Positions 39,712-49,938 are shown, numbered from the stretch's first letter. The stretch: 64,000 bases of DNA from Pseudomonas sp. ML96 (GCF_000761545.1 NZ_JPMY01000011.1:101117-165116); one strand, 5' to 3'. Made by a program: numbers and translations. The notes: generated from the letters alone by a model not told the origin.

Positions 39712-40500
39712 GTGAAGGCCACGCTCAGCAGCCCCGAGATAGTTGAAGTCGACGACTTGCCGGCATTGCTCAACAGCTCCGCGCAAACGCGAGCGCGCCT
39801 GGTGATTGCCGCTGCTCGGCGCGGTGAGCTGGAAGCTCAGGTCATGCTGGGTCAATTGCTACTCCAGGGTCAGGGCATCGAACGCGATACCAAGCTGGCA
39901 CTGACTTGGTTCCGCCTCGCCGCCCAGCGCGGCTCAGCCATGGCTGACAACATGCTCGGCCGTTGCCTGGAACATGGCTGGGGGGGCCCTAGCGACCTCG
40001 CCGAAGCAGCCCGGCACTATCAACGAGCGGCCCAGTCTGGGCTGGACTGGGGCCTGTACAACCTGGCCAATCTGGTATCTACCGGGCGCGGCCTGACATG
40101 CGATCCAGAAGCAGCCTTCACGTTGTACCAGCGGGCTGCAGCACTGGGACATGCCAAGTCGATGAACCTGCTCGGACGTTGCTACGAGGACGGCCTGGGC
40201 GTTACGCGTGACAGCGCTGCCGCGCTGCTCTGGTATCGCCGCTCTGCTGAGGCAGGAGACTTTCGTGGGCAATTCAGCCTGGCCGGCGTGCTGGCGGCGC
40301 TGGGCCAGATCGCCGAGGCAGAGCACTGGCTACGCCTGGCGCTGGAACACGGCAACTTGAATTTCTTGCGAGTGGCTGGCCGCAACCTGCTGCAGGTCGA
40401 CGTAGTTCCACTACGTGCGCTCGCTCGGCCTTATCACCAACGCGCCGCCGAGCTTGGCGATGCTAGTGACCAGGCAGCTCTCGCAGCATTGGATGCCTGA
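39712..40500 (+). CDS. Sel1-repeat (TPR-like) protein
   Basis: 262-residue protein with tandem Sel1-like repeats: AQVMLGQLLLQGQGIERDTKLALTW-type units recur at about residues 43, 79, 115 and 151 (for example NLLGRCYEDGLGVTRDSAAA). These alpha/alpha repeats mediate protein-protein contacts. No signal peptide is evident. The start is GTG at 39712, three bases after the piuC stop, so it is co-transcribed with piuC. Same neighbour as in P. aeruginosa; role unknown. Confidence 0.85.
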   Translation: MKATLSSPEIVEVDDLPALLNSSAQTRARLVIAAARRGELEAQVMLGQLLLQGQGIERDTKLALTWFRLAAQRGSAMADNMLGRCLEHGWGGPSDLAEAARHYQRAAQSGLDWGLYNLANLVSTGRGLTCDPEAAFTLYQRAAALGHAKSMNLLGRCYEDGLGVTRDSAAALLWYRRSAEAGDFRGQFSLAGVLAALGQIAEAEHWLRLALEHGNLNFLRVAGRNLLQVDVVPLRALARPYHQRAAELGDASDQAALAALDA

Positions 40501-40506
40501 AAGCAA

Positions 40507-40529
40507 GAGCCCCGCACAAGGCGGGGCTC
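40507..40529 (-). terminator. Intrinsic terminator between convergent Sel1 and speC genes
   Basis: GAGCCCCGC (40507-40515) and GCGGGGCTC (40521-40529) form a 9-base stem. On the minus strand it is followed by TTGCTTTC, fitting speC termination; on the plus strand it follows the Sel1 gene stop but lacks a T-run. Confidence 0.75.
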
Positions 40530-40547
40530 CAGGGTCACCAGTTCAAC

Positions 40548-41711
40548 TCAGAGGTAGAACGCCTTCAGCGGCGGGAAGCCGTTGAACTCCACCGCGCTGT
40601 AGCTGGTGGTGTAGGCGCCGGTGGACAGCCAGTACAGACGGTCTTCGGCGGCCAGGTTCAGCGGCAGGCCGTACTTGTAGTTCTCGTACATGATGTCGGC
40701 GCTGTCACAGGTCGGGCCGGCGATGATGACTTCTTCCATCTCGCCCTTGCGCTCGGTCCAGATCGGGAACTTGATCGACTCGTCCATGGTTTCGATCAGG
40801 CCGCTGAACTTGCCCACGTCGGTGTAGATCCAGCGCTCCACGGCGGTACGCGATTTACGCGCGATCAGCACCACTTCGCTGACCAGGATACCGGCGTTGG
40901 CGATCAGCGAACGGCCCGGCTCGAGGATGATTTCCGGCAGCTCGTCACCGAAGTCTTCCTTGAGGAAGCGGGTGATTTCCTCGGCGTAGGTCTCCAGGTC
41001 GTTGGTGCGCTGGATGTAGTTGGCCGGGAAGCCGCCGCCCATGTTGATCATCTGCAGGGTGATGCCGTCTTCTTCTTTCAGACGCTCGAAGATCACCTTG
41101 ACCTTGGCAATCGCCGCGTCCCACACGTCGATGTCGCGCTGCTGCGAGCCGACGTGGAAGGAGATGCCGTACGGCACCAGACCCAGCTGCTTGGCTAGGA
41201 TCAGCAGGTCCAGGGCCATGTCCGGGTTGCAGCCGAACTTGCGGGAGAGCGGCCAGTCGGCGCTGGTCGAACCCTCGGTGAGGATACGCACGTAGACCTT
41301 GGCACCCGGCGCGGCCTTGGCGATGTTGCGCAGGTCGGCTTCCGAGTCGGTGGCGAACAGACGCACGCCCTTCTCGAAGAAGTAGCGAATGTCGCGGGCT
41401 TTCTTGATGGTGTTGCCGTAGCTGATGCGCTCCGGGCCGACGCCGGCGCTCATGACCTTGTCCAGCTCGTAGATCGAGGCGATGTCGAAGTTGGAGCCCT
41501 TGTCACGCAGCAGCTCGGTGATCTCGATGGCCGGGTTGGCCTTCACCGCGTAGTAGATCTTGGCGAAGGGGAAGCAGTTGACCAGCTGATCGTAGGAATT
41601 GGAGATGGTCTGTTTGTCGATCACCACGAAAGGGGTTTCCTGCTGATCGGCAAACGCCTTCATGCGCTTGAAAGTTTCGGGTGCGAAATAGTCTTCGACC
41701 TTGATCGACAT
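40548..41711 (-). CDS. speC: Ornithine decarboxylase (PLP group IV)
   Basis: 387-residue cytoplasmic enzyme that makes putrescine from ornithine (some relatives also accept lysine). Pyridoxal-phosphate Lys lies in KIYYAVKANPAIEI (about residue 53). Other motifs: FDIASIYELDKV, SFHVGSQQRD (PLP phosphate region), MGGGFPANY, EPGRSLIANAG and the active-site Cys in AGPTCDSADIMYE. It starts MSIKVEDYFAPETFKRMK at 41711; GGAG lies nine bases upstream. An extension to 41732 was rejected. No adjacent polyamine genes; promoter region discussed separately. Confidence 0.93.
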   Translation of the reverse strand: MSIKVEDYFAPETFKRMKAFADQQETPFVVIDKQTISNSYDQLVNCFPFAKIYYAVKANPAIEITELLRDKGSNFDIASIYELDKVMSAGVGPERISYGNTIKKARDIRYFFEKGVRLFATDSEADLRNIAKAAPGAKVYVRILTEGSTSADWPLSRKFGCNPDMALDLLILAKQLGLVPYGISFHVGSQQRDIDVWDAAIAKVKVIFERLKEEDGITLQMINMGGGFPANYIQRTNDLETYAEEITRFLKEDFGDELPEIILEPGRSLIANAGILVSEVVLIARKSRTAVERWIYTDVGKFSGLIETMDESIKFPIWTERKGEMEEVIIAGPTCDSADIMYENYKYGLPLNLAAEDRLYWLSTGAYTTSYSAVEFNGFPPLKAFYL

Positions 41712-42026
41712 GCTCGGGACTCCATATGGCAAAACACATTATTGAAAAGAGGGAGTGGCTCTAGGTTCGAGCCGCGAACGCCTGATCAGTTTCCCCACTT
41801 TGGTTCGCCTACTTCCCAAGGCATGTCGCCGATGACTTTTGCACTGCAAAAGCCTCTCGTCGTCAGTACTTGAGCCGGATGGATCGTTGCCAGCATGAGC
41901 GTTCGGGCGCGAACTTTAGGACCAAGATTCCGTGTTAGCAATCAAAAGTTGCCGCAGTTTTGCACTCGGTTGTCGCTTGTCCGATTGATTGTTTTTTATC
42001 CCAAACGAAACGTCAGAAATGCTGCA
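41712..42026. other. Non-coding region upstream of speC
   Basis: About 315 bases with no convincing gene on either strand. It becomes AT-rich at 41935-42000 and must hold the minus-strand speC promoter and a long 5' leader. It contains one perfect 17-base palindrome and one half-site (listed separately). The rest shows no clear repeat. Confidence 0.6.
41836..41852. promoter_or_regulatory. Perfect palindrome in the speC leader/promoter region
   Basis: CTTTTGCACTGCAAAAG has perfect 8-base arms about a central C, roughly 125-140 bases upstream of speC. A half-site, TTTTGCACT, recurs at 41958-41966. It resembles a repressor operator. It also matches the two tniQ-flanking palindromes (TTTCGCASTGCGAAA) except for one symmetric base pair. 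Confidence 0.45.
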
Positions 42027-42061
42027 CAAAAAAGGCCCGCGGGCGAGTGCCGGCGGGCCTT
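42027..42061 (-). terminator. Intrinsic terminator of the TonB receptor gene at 42078
   Basis: AAGGCCCGC (42032-42040) and GCGGGCCTT (42053-42061) pair over 9 bases with an inner GGC/GCC pair. On the minus strand it is followed by TTTTTT. Strong candidate. Confidence 0.85.
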
Positions 42062-42077
42062 GGCATAGCTTGATGAA

Positions 42078-44027
42078 TCAGATGCGCAGGGCCACGCCCA
42101 GACGCAATTCACGACCCGGCTCGTCGGAGCCGCGCACACCCTCGTAATCGGTGATGTGCTCGAAGTCTTCGTTGCTGGCGTGGTCCAGGTAAGTCTTGTC
42201 GAAGACGTTCTTCAGGGTCAGGGTCAGCGCCAGGCGGTCGCCCTGCATCGGCTGCCATTCGGCGTAGAGGTCGTGCACGCCGTAACCCGGTTTGTCGACT
42301 TCACCGACGCCGGTGTCGAGGCCGTCGATGGCCTGCACGAAGCGGCCCTGCCAGCCGAACGACAGGCTGTCGCTCATGCGGTAGTCGGCGAAGGTGGTCC
42401 AGGTGTCGCCGATGCTGGTGCCCAGGCCGTTGTACTCGTAGACGTTGAGGCGCTCGCCATCGACGCGGGCGTCGTTGTGGTGATAGCTCAGGCCGACGCT
42501 CAGGCGCTGCCAGTGGTAGGCACTCTGCAGCAGCACGCCCTTGCTCTTCAGGTCGCCGACATTGACGTACAGGTTGGGCCGGCCGAGCGGATCGGCGATG
42601 GCGTCCTCGATGCGGGTGACGTAGCCCTTGGCCGACAGCTCCAGGCCGCCGAGGCGGTATTCGGCGCCGACTTCGCTGGTCTTGGCCTTTTCTGCCTTGA
42701 GGTCCGGATCGTTGCCAGAGGAATCCAGCTTGAACGCATCGCGCACCTGCGGGCCGCGCAGGGCCTCGGCGTAGCCGGCAAGCAGGGCCAGTTCCGGGGT
42801 CAGCTGGTAGCGCAGGCTGAGGTTGGGGCTGACGCCGTCGTCGTCGAAGCTCTGTTCGTCGCGATCATCCAGCTCGTAGCGGTCATAGCGCAGGCCGGCG
42901 CCGAGCAGCAGGCGCTCGGTGACCTGGTAGGCGTCCTGCAGGTAGAGGCCGGTGACGTTGCCGGTCTCGCTGTCCAGCGAGCGGTCGCCGGCCGGGCCTA
43001 GGGTGCCCTTGTCGTCGCGGTAGTCGACGCCGTAGGTCAGGCTGTGGTTGCCGATGTGGCTGGTGTTGCGCAGGTCGAAGCCGTCGCTGCGGGTGGTGCC
43101 GTAGTACAGGCCGAAGCGGCCGTCCTGCTCCAGCTCGGTCTCGGTGTGGTAGGCGGTCAGCTCGGTATCCAGCAGCGGGTTGTCCTTGGACTGGAAGGCG
43201 TAGTTGAGGGTCCAGGTCTCGCGCTCGGTGCTCAGCGGGTACAGCGGGTTGAAGCCGCTGACGATCCATTGCGGGCGCTGGGTGCGCTCGCCGTCGTCGT
43301 GGCGCTGCTCGTAGCTCAGGCGCAGGGTCTGCTCCTCGCTGAGCTTGCCGACCAGCTTGGCGTAGCCGAGCTTCTGCCGTGCGCCGGTGCCGAACACGTC
43401 GTCGTTGTCGCCGTTCTCGTAGTCGTTCTGGTCCTGGTAGCTGCCCACGGCCAGGGCCGACCAGTCCTCGTTGAAGCGGCCGAACACGCTGGCGCTGGTC
43501 TTGTAGCCTTCGCCATTGCTGAAGTAGCCGCTCTTGAGCAGCGCACCGGCCTGCTCGCCCTCGCGTAGCAGGTCGTCCGGGTCCTTGGTCACGAAGCGGA
43601 TGGAGCCGCCCAGGGCGCCGGGGCCGGCGGTGGCGTCACCGGTACCGGCCTGTACCTCGGCGCGTTTGAGCAGCTCCGGCTCGATGCCGATGCGCCCGGT
43701 GTGGTGGAAGGTCTGCCCGGCCTGCTGGGCGCCGTCGATGCTGATGTTCAGCAGGGTGTCTTCCATGCCGCGCAGGTAGAGCTTCTGCGCCACACCGGCG
43801 CCACCGCCGACGGTGACCTCGGGGTTGGACTCGAACACGTCCTGCAGGTCGGTAGCCTGGAAGTGCTCCAGTTGCTCGGCCTCGACCGTCTCGGCGCGGT
43901 CGGTCTGGCCGCTGATCTCGGCGGCCTCCAGTGCCAGGGCCGGGTCTTCTACCTCGGCGGCCTGGGCCAGGCCGGCCGCCAGCATGGCGGCGGCGAGCAG
44001 GGAAAGACGGAAGGGGCGGTACTGCAT
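42078..44027 (-). CDS. TonB-dependent outer-membrane receptor (iron/siderophore class)
   Basis: 649-residue receptor with signal peptide MQYRPFRLSLLAAAMLAAGLAQA. Plug: EQLEHFQATDLQDVFESNPEV split near residues 50-70, GVAQKLYLRGMEDTLLNISIDG, and GPGALGGSIRFVTKDPDDLL. C-terminal barrel ends RELRLGVALRI, with the NVFDKTYLDH motif of the CirA/FepA/heme group. The ligand cannot be assigned. Downstream of a two-component system in the order regulator-kinase-receptor, the same arrangement as pfeRSA and pirRSA in P. aeruginosa, so a catecholate xenosiderophore is plausible. Shorter than PfeA. Confidence 0.88.
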   Translation of the reverse strand: MQYRPFRLSLLAAAMLAAGLAQAAEVEDPALALEAAEISGQTDRAETVEAEQLEHFQATDLQDVFESNPEVTVGGGAGVAQKLYLRGMEDTLLNISIDGAQQAGQTFHHTGRIGIEPELLKRAEVQAGTGDATAGPGALGGSIRFVTKDPDDLLREGEQAGALLKSGYFSNGEGYKTSASVFGRFNEDWSALAVGSYQDQNDYENGDNDDVFGTGARQKLGYAKLVGKLSEEQTLRLSYEQRHDDGERTQRPQWIVSGFNPLYPLSTERETWTLNYAFQSKDNPLLDTELTAYHTETELEQDGRFGLYYGTTRSDGFDLRNTSHIGNHSLTYGVDYRDDKGTLGPAGDRSLDSETGNVTGLYLQDAYQVTERLLLGAGLRYDRYELDDRDEQSFDDDGVSPNLSLRYQLTPELALLAGYAEALRGPQVRDAFKLDSSGNDPDLKAEKAKTSEVGAEYRLGGLELSAKGYVTRIEDAIADPLGRPNLYVNVGDLKSKGVLLQSAYHWQRLSVGLSYHHNDARVDGERLNVYEYNGLGTSIGDTWTTFADYRMSDSLSFGWQGRFVQAIDGLDTGVGEVDKPGYGVHDLYAEWQPMQGDRLALTLTLKNVFDKTYLDHASNEDFEHITDYEGVRGSDEPGRELRLGVALRI

Positions 44028-44050
44028 GGGTTGGGCCTCGACTCAGATGT

Positions 44051-44076
44051 GAATATTTCTCAACTGAGAAATGTTC
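44051..44076. promoter_or_regulatory. Extended palindrome upstream of the TonB receptor gene
   Basis: Arms ATTTCTCA and TGAGAAAT around AC are perfect and extend outward to GAA...TTC with one mismatch, giving 12-base arms. It lies 24-49 bases before the receptor start in the short gap after the kinase gene. It is a natural candidate for the binding site of the adjacent response regulator. Confidence 0.6.
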
Positions 44077-44114
44077 GCCTCAAGCCGAGCGGGAGTGAAT
44101 CACTTTTACAACTG

Positions 44115-45443
44115 TTACGCGCCCGGTAACTGCAGCTCCAGCTGCAGGCCGCCACCCGCCAGGTTACGCGCCAGGATGCGCCCGCCGGTGGCCTGCACCT
44201 GGCGTTCGGCCAGGGCCAGGCCGAGGCCGAAGCCGGCGCGCTCGCCGGAGACGCGGAAGAACGGGCGGAAGATGCGCTCCAGCCACTGCTCCGGCACGCC
44301 CGGCCCCTGGTCGGTGACGGTCAGGCGGAAGCCCCGTTCGCCCGGCTCCAGCGCCACCCGCACCTCGCCGCCCGGTGGGGTGTGATCCAGGGCGTTGCGC
44401 ACCACGTTCTCGATGGCCTGGCCCAAGGCCCGCTGGCTGGTGCCGGTCAGCGGTGCCTCGCCGGGCAGCTCGGCGACCAGGCGGCGGTCGGGGAATTCGA
44501 AGCGCGCATCGTCGAGGATGCTGTCGACCAGTTCGGTGAGGTCGAGGGTCTCGTCACGCAGCTCGGGGCGCTCGTTCTCCAGCCAGCCCAGGGTCAGGGC
44601 GTCCTCGACCAGGCGGCGCATCTCGCCGCATTCGCCACGGATGCGCTCGAGCAGGCGGTCGTTGCCCGGGTCCTGCTCGGCCAGGCTGACCGCCATCTCG
44701 ATGCGCGTCAGCGGCGTGCGCAGCTCGTGGGACATATCGGCCAGGCGCTGGCGCTGGTCGATGATCAGTTGCCCGGTGCGCTCGGCCATGGCGTCGAAGG
44801 TCGCCGCCAGGCTGGCCAGTTCGTCGTTGCGCGAGCCGAGCAGCGAGCGCACGCGCACGCCGTAGCCGCCCTCGGCGAACTGCCGGGTAGCCTGCTCCAG
44901 GCGCCCGAGTGGCTGCATCAGGTGGCGATAGAGCAGCCAGCACACGCCCACCAGCATGGCCAGCGGCACGACGAACTGCAGCAGCAGCCAGACCTGGTGC
45001 CAGTACAGGCCGGGACGCATGCGCTGCGGCAGGATGATCAGGAAGTGGGTTTTGCCGTCGGCGAACGGCAGATCCATGATCGGGTTCTCCGGGAAGTACA
45101 GGTGGATCTTCCAGGACACGTCGCGGCCCAGGCTGAAGCCTTCGGTGAAGCGCTCGTTGAGCACGCTGCCAGCCAGCGGGTGCACCTCGGACTCGACCAC
45201 CGCGGCCCAGGTCTGCTCTTGTTCCTGCAGGGTGGCCAGCCAGCGCGCCAGCGCCTCATGATCGCCAGCCCGGTACAGCGCCTCGGCCTGGGCGCCGTAG
45301 TGGCGCAGGGTCTGCTGGTGCTCGGCATCGATGAAGCTCATGCGCTCCTCGGTCTGCCAGGCCAACCGGGCGATCAGCCAGAACAGCAGCACGCTGCCGA
45401 CGGCGATGACGATGCACAGCTTCCAGAACAGTTGCCGTTTCAT
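44115..45443 (-). CDS. Two-component sensor histidine kinase
   Basis: 442-residue membrane kinase. TM1 LCIVIAVGSVLLFWLIARLAW (about residues 9-29), a periplasmic sensor of about 130 residues, TM2 LLLQFVVPLAMLVGVCWLLY, then HAMP (HLMQPLGRLEQATRQFAEG). Dimerisation/H-box MSHELRTPLTRIEMAVSLAE holds the phospho-His. ATPase: ENVVRNALDHTPPGG (N), VTDQGPGVPEQWL (G1), GFGLGLALAERQVQATGG (G2). ATG overlaps the regulator stop (ATGA). The sensor region may detect ferric siderophore in the periplasm, as in PfeS (inference). Confidence 0.9.
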   Translation of the reverse strand: MKRQLFWKLCIVIAVGSVLLFWLIARLAWQTEERMSFIDAEHQQTLRHYGAQAEALYRAGDHEALARWLATLQEQEQTWAAVVESEVHPLAGSVLNERFTEGFSLGRDVSWKIHLYFPENPIMDLPFADGKTHFLIILPQRMRPGLYWHQVWLLLQFVVPLAMLVGVCWLLYRHLMQPLGRLEQATRQFAEGGYGVRVRSLLGSRNDELASLAATFDAMAERTGQLIIDQRQRLADMSHELRTPLTRIEMAVSLAEQDPGNDRLLERIRGECGEMRRLVEDALTLGWLENERPELRDETLDLTELVDSILDDARFEFPDRRLVAELPGEAPLTGTSQRALGQAIENVVRNALDHTPPGGEVRVALEPGERGFRLTVTDQGPGVPEQWLERIFRPFFRVSGERAGFGLGLALAERQVQATGGRILARNLAGGGLQLELQLPGA

Positions 45444-46138
45444 GCGAAGGCGTACCCGCGGCCGTGCAGGGTCTGCAGGCGGTCGGCGCCGAGGCCGGCC
45501 TCGACCAGGCGCCGGCGGATGCGGCTGACGTGCATGTCCAGGCCGCGGTCGTAACTGCTGTATTCGCGCTCCAGCACCACGCGATACAGGTACGGCTTGC
45601 TCAGCGCCTCGCCGCGCTGGCTGACCAGCTGCCAGAGCAGGCGGAACTGGATCGGCGTCAGGGTCAGCTGGCATTCGCCGACCCGCGCCTGCTGGGCGTG
45701 GCGATCCAGGTGCAGCTCATCGACCTGCAGGCTATTCGGCTGCCCGCCCCTGGCGGCCTCTGCTGGGCGGGTGCGGCGCAGCACCGCGTCGATGCGCAGT
45801 TGCAGCTCGGTGATGTTGAACGGCTTGGGCAGGTAGTCGTCGGCGCCGTGGCGCAGGCCGCGAATACGTTCCTCCTCGGCGCCACAGGCAGTGAGCATGA
45901 TCACCGGCGTCTGCTGCTGTTCGCGCAGGCGACGCAGCACCACCAGGCCGCTGATATCCGGCAGCAGCACATCGAGCAGCACCAGGTCGGGCTGCTCCTC
46001 CAGCGCCATGGCCAGACCGTCCTCGCCCAGGTGGCTGCAACGGGTGGCATAGCCCTGGCCGCGCAGCAGCTCGCCGAGCTGGGCGCACAGAGTGGTGTCG
46101 TCCTCGATGATGAGGATGCGGGCCAGGTGGTGGGTCAT
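45440..46138 (-). CDS. OmpR-family response regulator
   Basis: 232-residue regulator. Receiver: acidic IIEDDTTL, phospho-Asp in DLVLLDVLLPDISGL (about residue 57), Thr in VIMLTACGAEEE, Lys in DDYLPKPFNITEL. OmpR/PhoB winged helix: LTLTPIQFRLLWQLVSQRGEALSK and YDRGLDMHVSRIRRRL. First gene of regulator-kinase-receptor. A Fur-box-like sequence lies 29-46 bases before its start, so the system is probably induced by iron starvation. Confidence 0.92.
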   Translation of the reverse strand: MTHHLARILIIEDDTTLCAQLGELLRGQGYATRCSHLGEDGLAMALEEQPDLVLLDVLLPDISGLVVLRRLREQQQTPVIMLTACGAEEERIRGLRHGADDYLPKPFNITELQLRIDAVLRRTRPAEAARGGQPNSLQVDELHLDRHAQQARVGECQLTLTPIQFRLLWQLVSQRGEALSKPYLYRVVLEREYSSYDRGLDMHVSRIRRRLVEAGLGADRLQTLHGRGYAFA

Positions 46139-46163
46139 AGCGTGGCAGTTCCGACTCGGATCT

Positions 46164-46184
46164 AAAGAGAACGATTCTCATGCA
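46164..46184. promoter_or_regulatory. Fur-box-like sequence upstream of the response regulator
   Basis: GAGAACGATTCTC (46167-46179) is a perfect 5-base-arm palindrome within a longer sequence that, read on the minus strand, gives TGAGAATCGTTCTC, close to known Pseudomonas Fur boxes. It sits about 30-45 bases before the regulator start on the minus strand. Confidence 0.65.
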
Positions 46185-46275
46185 GAAAGCCCCCGCCTGG
46201 GAAGAGCAGCTACCTTTTGCTTTACTACCGACGGAACGCCCGGCGCCCGGCTCGGCCAAGACCCGCGAATATCGT

Positions 46276-46281
46276 TATAAT
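46276..46281 (+). promoter_or_regulatory. Probable -10 element (TATAAT) of prfC
   Basis: A consensus TATAAT lies 67 bases before the prfC start. No good -35 hexamer is visible 17 bases upstream, so the promoter may rely on an activator or an atypical -35. Confidence 0.4.
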
Positions 46282-46347
46282 CCCGCGCTTTTCGGGGCGC
46301 CCGGCCATGTTCGGCGCCCGCCAACGATTCCAGCCAGGCACCCACAC

Positions 46348-47931
<1,584 letters not shown>

Positions 47932-47947
47932 TACGCATCTGCTGCAC

Positions 47948-47974
47948 AAACGCCCCGGCCCTGCCGGGGCGTTT
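47948..47974. terminator. Strong bidirectional terminator between prfC and the DnaQ-like exonuclease
   Basis: AAACGCCCCGGC (47948-47959) and GCCGGGGCGTTT (47963-47974) form a perfect 12-base stem with a CCT loop, followed by CGTTTC on the plus strand. It lies between convergent genes. Confidence 0.9.
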
Positions 47975-47988
47975 CGTTTCAGCTCCGT

Positions 47989-48594
47989 TTAAACGCTTGC
48001 GCGCAGCAGCGCGCGCACCTTGGCCGCCGATAGCTTCTGCAGGCCGCACAGGTAGTCGTGGTCGGCGCGGATATCGTGGCGCTCCCACAGCAGCGCCTGC
48101 AGGTGCAGGGTCAGGTTGGCCGCCATCTCGGCGTCGGCCAGTGCGCGGTGGGCCTGGCCGGTGCTGGGCAGTCCGACCCAGCGATTGAGATTGCCCAGGC
48201 TATGGCTCGGCGCCTCCGGCAGCAGGCGCCGCGAGAGCAGCAGCGAGCAGGCGAAATCGCGACCACGACGACGGCCGAGCAGGCCCAGTTCGGCATCCCA
48301 GAACTTCGCGTCGAACGCCGCGTTGTGCGCCAGCAGCGGCGCATCGCCGATGAACTCGGCCGCCTCCGCCATCACCTGCGCCACCGGCGGAGCACTGCGC
48401 ACCATGGCGTTGCTGATGCCGGTCAGTTGCTCGATGAAGGGCGACACCCAGGCGCCGGCGTTCATCAGGCTCTGGTAGCGTTCGACGATGCGCCCGTCCT
48501 CGATCATGGCCACGCCGACCTCGGTCGGGCGCGCGCCCTGGGCCGGCGACATGCCGGTAGTCTCGAAGTCGATCACGGCGATACGTTCAGCCAT
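47989..48594 (-). CDS. DnaQ-like 3'-5' exonuclease (DEDDh)
   Basis: 201-residue DEDDh exonuclease. ExoI motif AVIDFETTGMSPAQG (Asp8, Glu10), ExoII LLAHNAAFDAKFWDAEL, ExoIII AHRALADAEMAANLTL with catalytic His and Asp. Similar to DNA polymerase III epsilon and to RNase T-type proofreaders, but it stands alone without a polymerase. It follows the NYN gene by 9 bases, so the two are co-transcribed; a joint role in RNA or DNA turnover is possible. Confidence 0.88.
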   Translation of the reverse strand: MAERIAVIDFETTGMSPAQGARPTEVGVAMIEDGRIVERYQSLMNAGAWVSPFIEQLTGISNAMVRSAPPVAQVMAEAAEFIGDAPLLAHNAAFDAKFWDAELGLLGRRRGRDFACSLLLSRRLLPEAPSHSLGNLNRWVGLPSTGQAHRALADAEMAANLTLHLQALLWERHDIRADHDYLCGLQKLSAAKVRALLRASV

Positions 48595-48603
48595 CGGTCT
48601 GCC

Positions 48604-49083
48604 TCAGTTCTTCAACAACAGGGCGCCGTCGACCGGCACGAAGCGGTCGGCGGCGCGAATCAGCGAATGGGCGGTGAGCCCGTCGACGCCATACACGGTG
48701 CAGCTCACCCCGCTGCGCGCGCGCACACGTTCGAGCAGCAGGTCGAAGTCACCGTCACCGGAGGCCAGCACCACCTCGTCCACGCGCTCGGCGGCCTCCA
48801 CCACATCCAGGGTGATACCCACATCCCAGTCGCCCTTGGCCGAGCCGTCGCTGCGCTGGATATAGGGTTTGAGCATCACCTCGAAACCGAGGTTGCGCAG
48901 GATTTGCTGGAACTGGCGCTGCTTGGCGTCACCACGGTCGATGGCATAGGCACGCGCCTCGACGATCTCGCCCAGCGCCGCCACCTGGCGCCACAGCTCG
49001 GCGTAGTGAAAATGGCAGCCATGGGCCTGGCGCACGGTGTAATAGAGGTTCTGCACATCGGCGAACAGGGCGATTCTTTTCAC
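48604..49083 (-). CDS. NYN-domain (LabA/DUF88 family) protein
   Basis: 159-residue PIN-like NYN protein. Conserved acidic residues appear in ALFADVQNLYYTV (Asp9, Asn12), KGDWDVGITLD (Asp) and LASGDGDFDLLLERV (Asp cluster), the arrangement of LabA-like putative nucleases. No other domain is present. First gene of the pair with the DnaQ-like exonuclease. Confidence 0.85.
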   Translation of the reverse strand: MKRIALFADVQNLYYTVRQAHGCHFHYAELWRQVAALGEIVEARAYAIDRGDAKQRQFQQILRNLGFEVMLKPYIQRSDGSAKGDWDVGITLDVVEAAERVDEVVLASGDGDFDLLLERVRARSGVSCTVYGVDGLTAHSLIRAADRFVPVDGALLLKN

Positions 49084-49193
49084 GAGACTGGGCCGGACGA
49101 AAGGAGCGGCATTATGCGCTATTGGCCAGCATGTTCGTTGCCCCCGGCCATCGGCTAAAGTGACTTCATGAAGTACTGCCGCGATGCCTGCCG

Positions 49194-49868
49194 ATGAATC
49201 CGTTGACCGTTCTGCGTGACTCCTTCCACTTCTTCAGCCGCCACCTGGTCAGCATCGCGCCACTGTGCCTGCCGCTGATCGCCGTCGAATGCCTGGTGCG
49301 CGCGCTGGTCTCGGGGCTGGCCGATGCGGGGCATGTACCGGCCTATGAACTGCTGGTCGGGCTGTTCTTCTATCCGCTGTACAGCGCCGCGCTGATTCTC
49401 TATCTCGACGCCCGCAGCCAGGGCCAGCGCCCCAGCGCGCGCAACCTGCTGGCAGCCGCCGTGCAGATGTGGCCGCCGTTTGCCGTGTTGGCCGGACTGA
49501 CCACCCTGCTGATCATGCTCAGCGGCGCGCTGTTCCTGCCGCTGGCGCTGTGGGTGATGGTCAAGCTGGCCTTCGCCGAATACTTCCTGGTGCTGCGCGG
49601 CGCTTCGCCGCTGCAGGCCATGCGCGAGAGTTTCCTGCTCAGCGTCGGCCACTTCTGGTCACTACTGGCCTGCGTGCTGCTGGTGATAGTGCCGCTGTGG
49701 CTGCTCGACGACTGGACCCTGCAGCTGCTCGGCGAGCAGACGGACATGGTCGGCAGCCTGCTGCTGGATATCGTCAACGGCTTCCTCCAGCTGTTCTCCA
49801 GCGTGGTGCTGTTCCGCTGCTTCATGCTGTGCAGCCAGCAGCCGACCGAGGACAGCCACAGCAGCTGA
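49194..49868 (+). CDS. YciC-family inner-membrane protein
   Basis: 224-residue hydrophobic protein with about six predicted helices (for example LVSIAPLCLPLIAVECLV, LVGLFFYPLYSAALILYL, FAVLAGLTTLLIMLSGAL, FWSLLACVLLVIVPLWLL). It starts MNPLTVLRDSFHFFSRHL and contains AEYFLVLRGASPLQAMRESFLL, resembling YciC/DUF975-type proteins. No catalytic motif; function unknown. Its promoter must lie in the 110-bp gap shared with the divergent NYN gene. Confidence 0.75.
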   Translation: MNPLTVLRDSFHFFSRHLVSIAPLCLPLIAVECLVRALVSGLADAGHVPAYELLVGLFFYPLYSAALILYLDARSQGQRPSARNLLAAAVQMWPPFAVLAGLTTLLIMLSGALFLPLALWVMVKLAFAEYFLVLRGASPLQAMRESFLLSVGHFWSLLACVLLVIVPLWLLDDWTLQLLGEQTDMVGSLLLDIVNGFLQLFSSVVLFRCFMLCSQQPTEDSHSS

Positions 49869-49938
49869 CCGCCTCGCCAGGAAAACCCGCTCGCGGCTGC
49901 TAGGCTTGGGACGTCCACCTATCCAGGGAAGAATGAAC

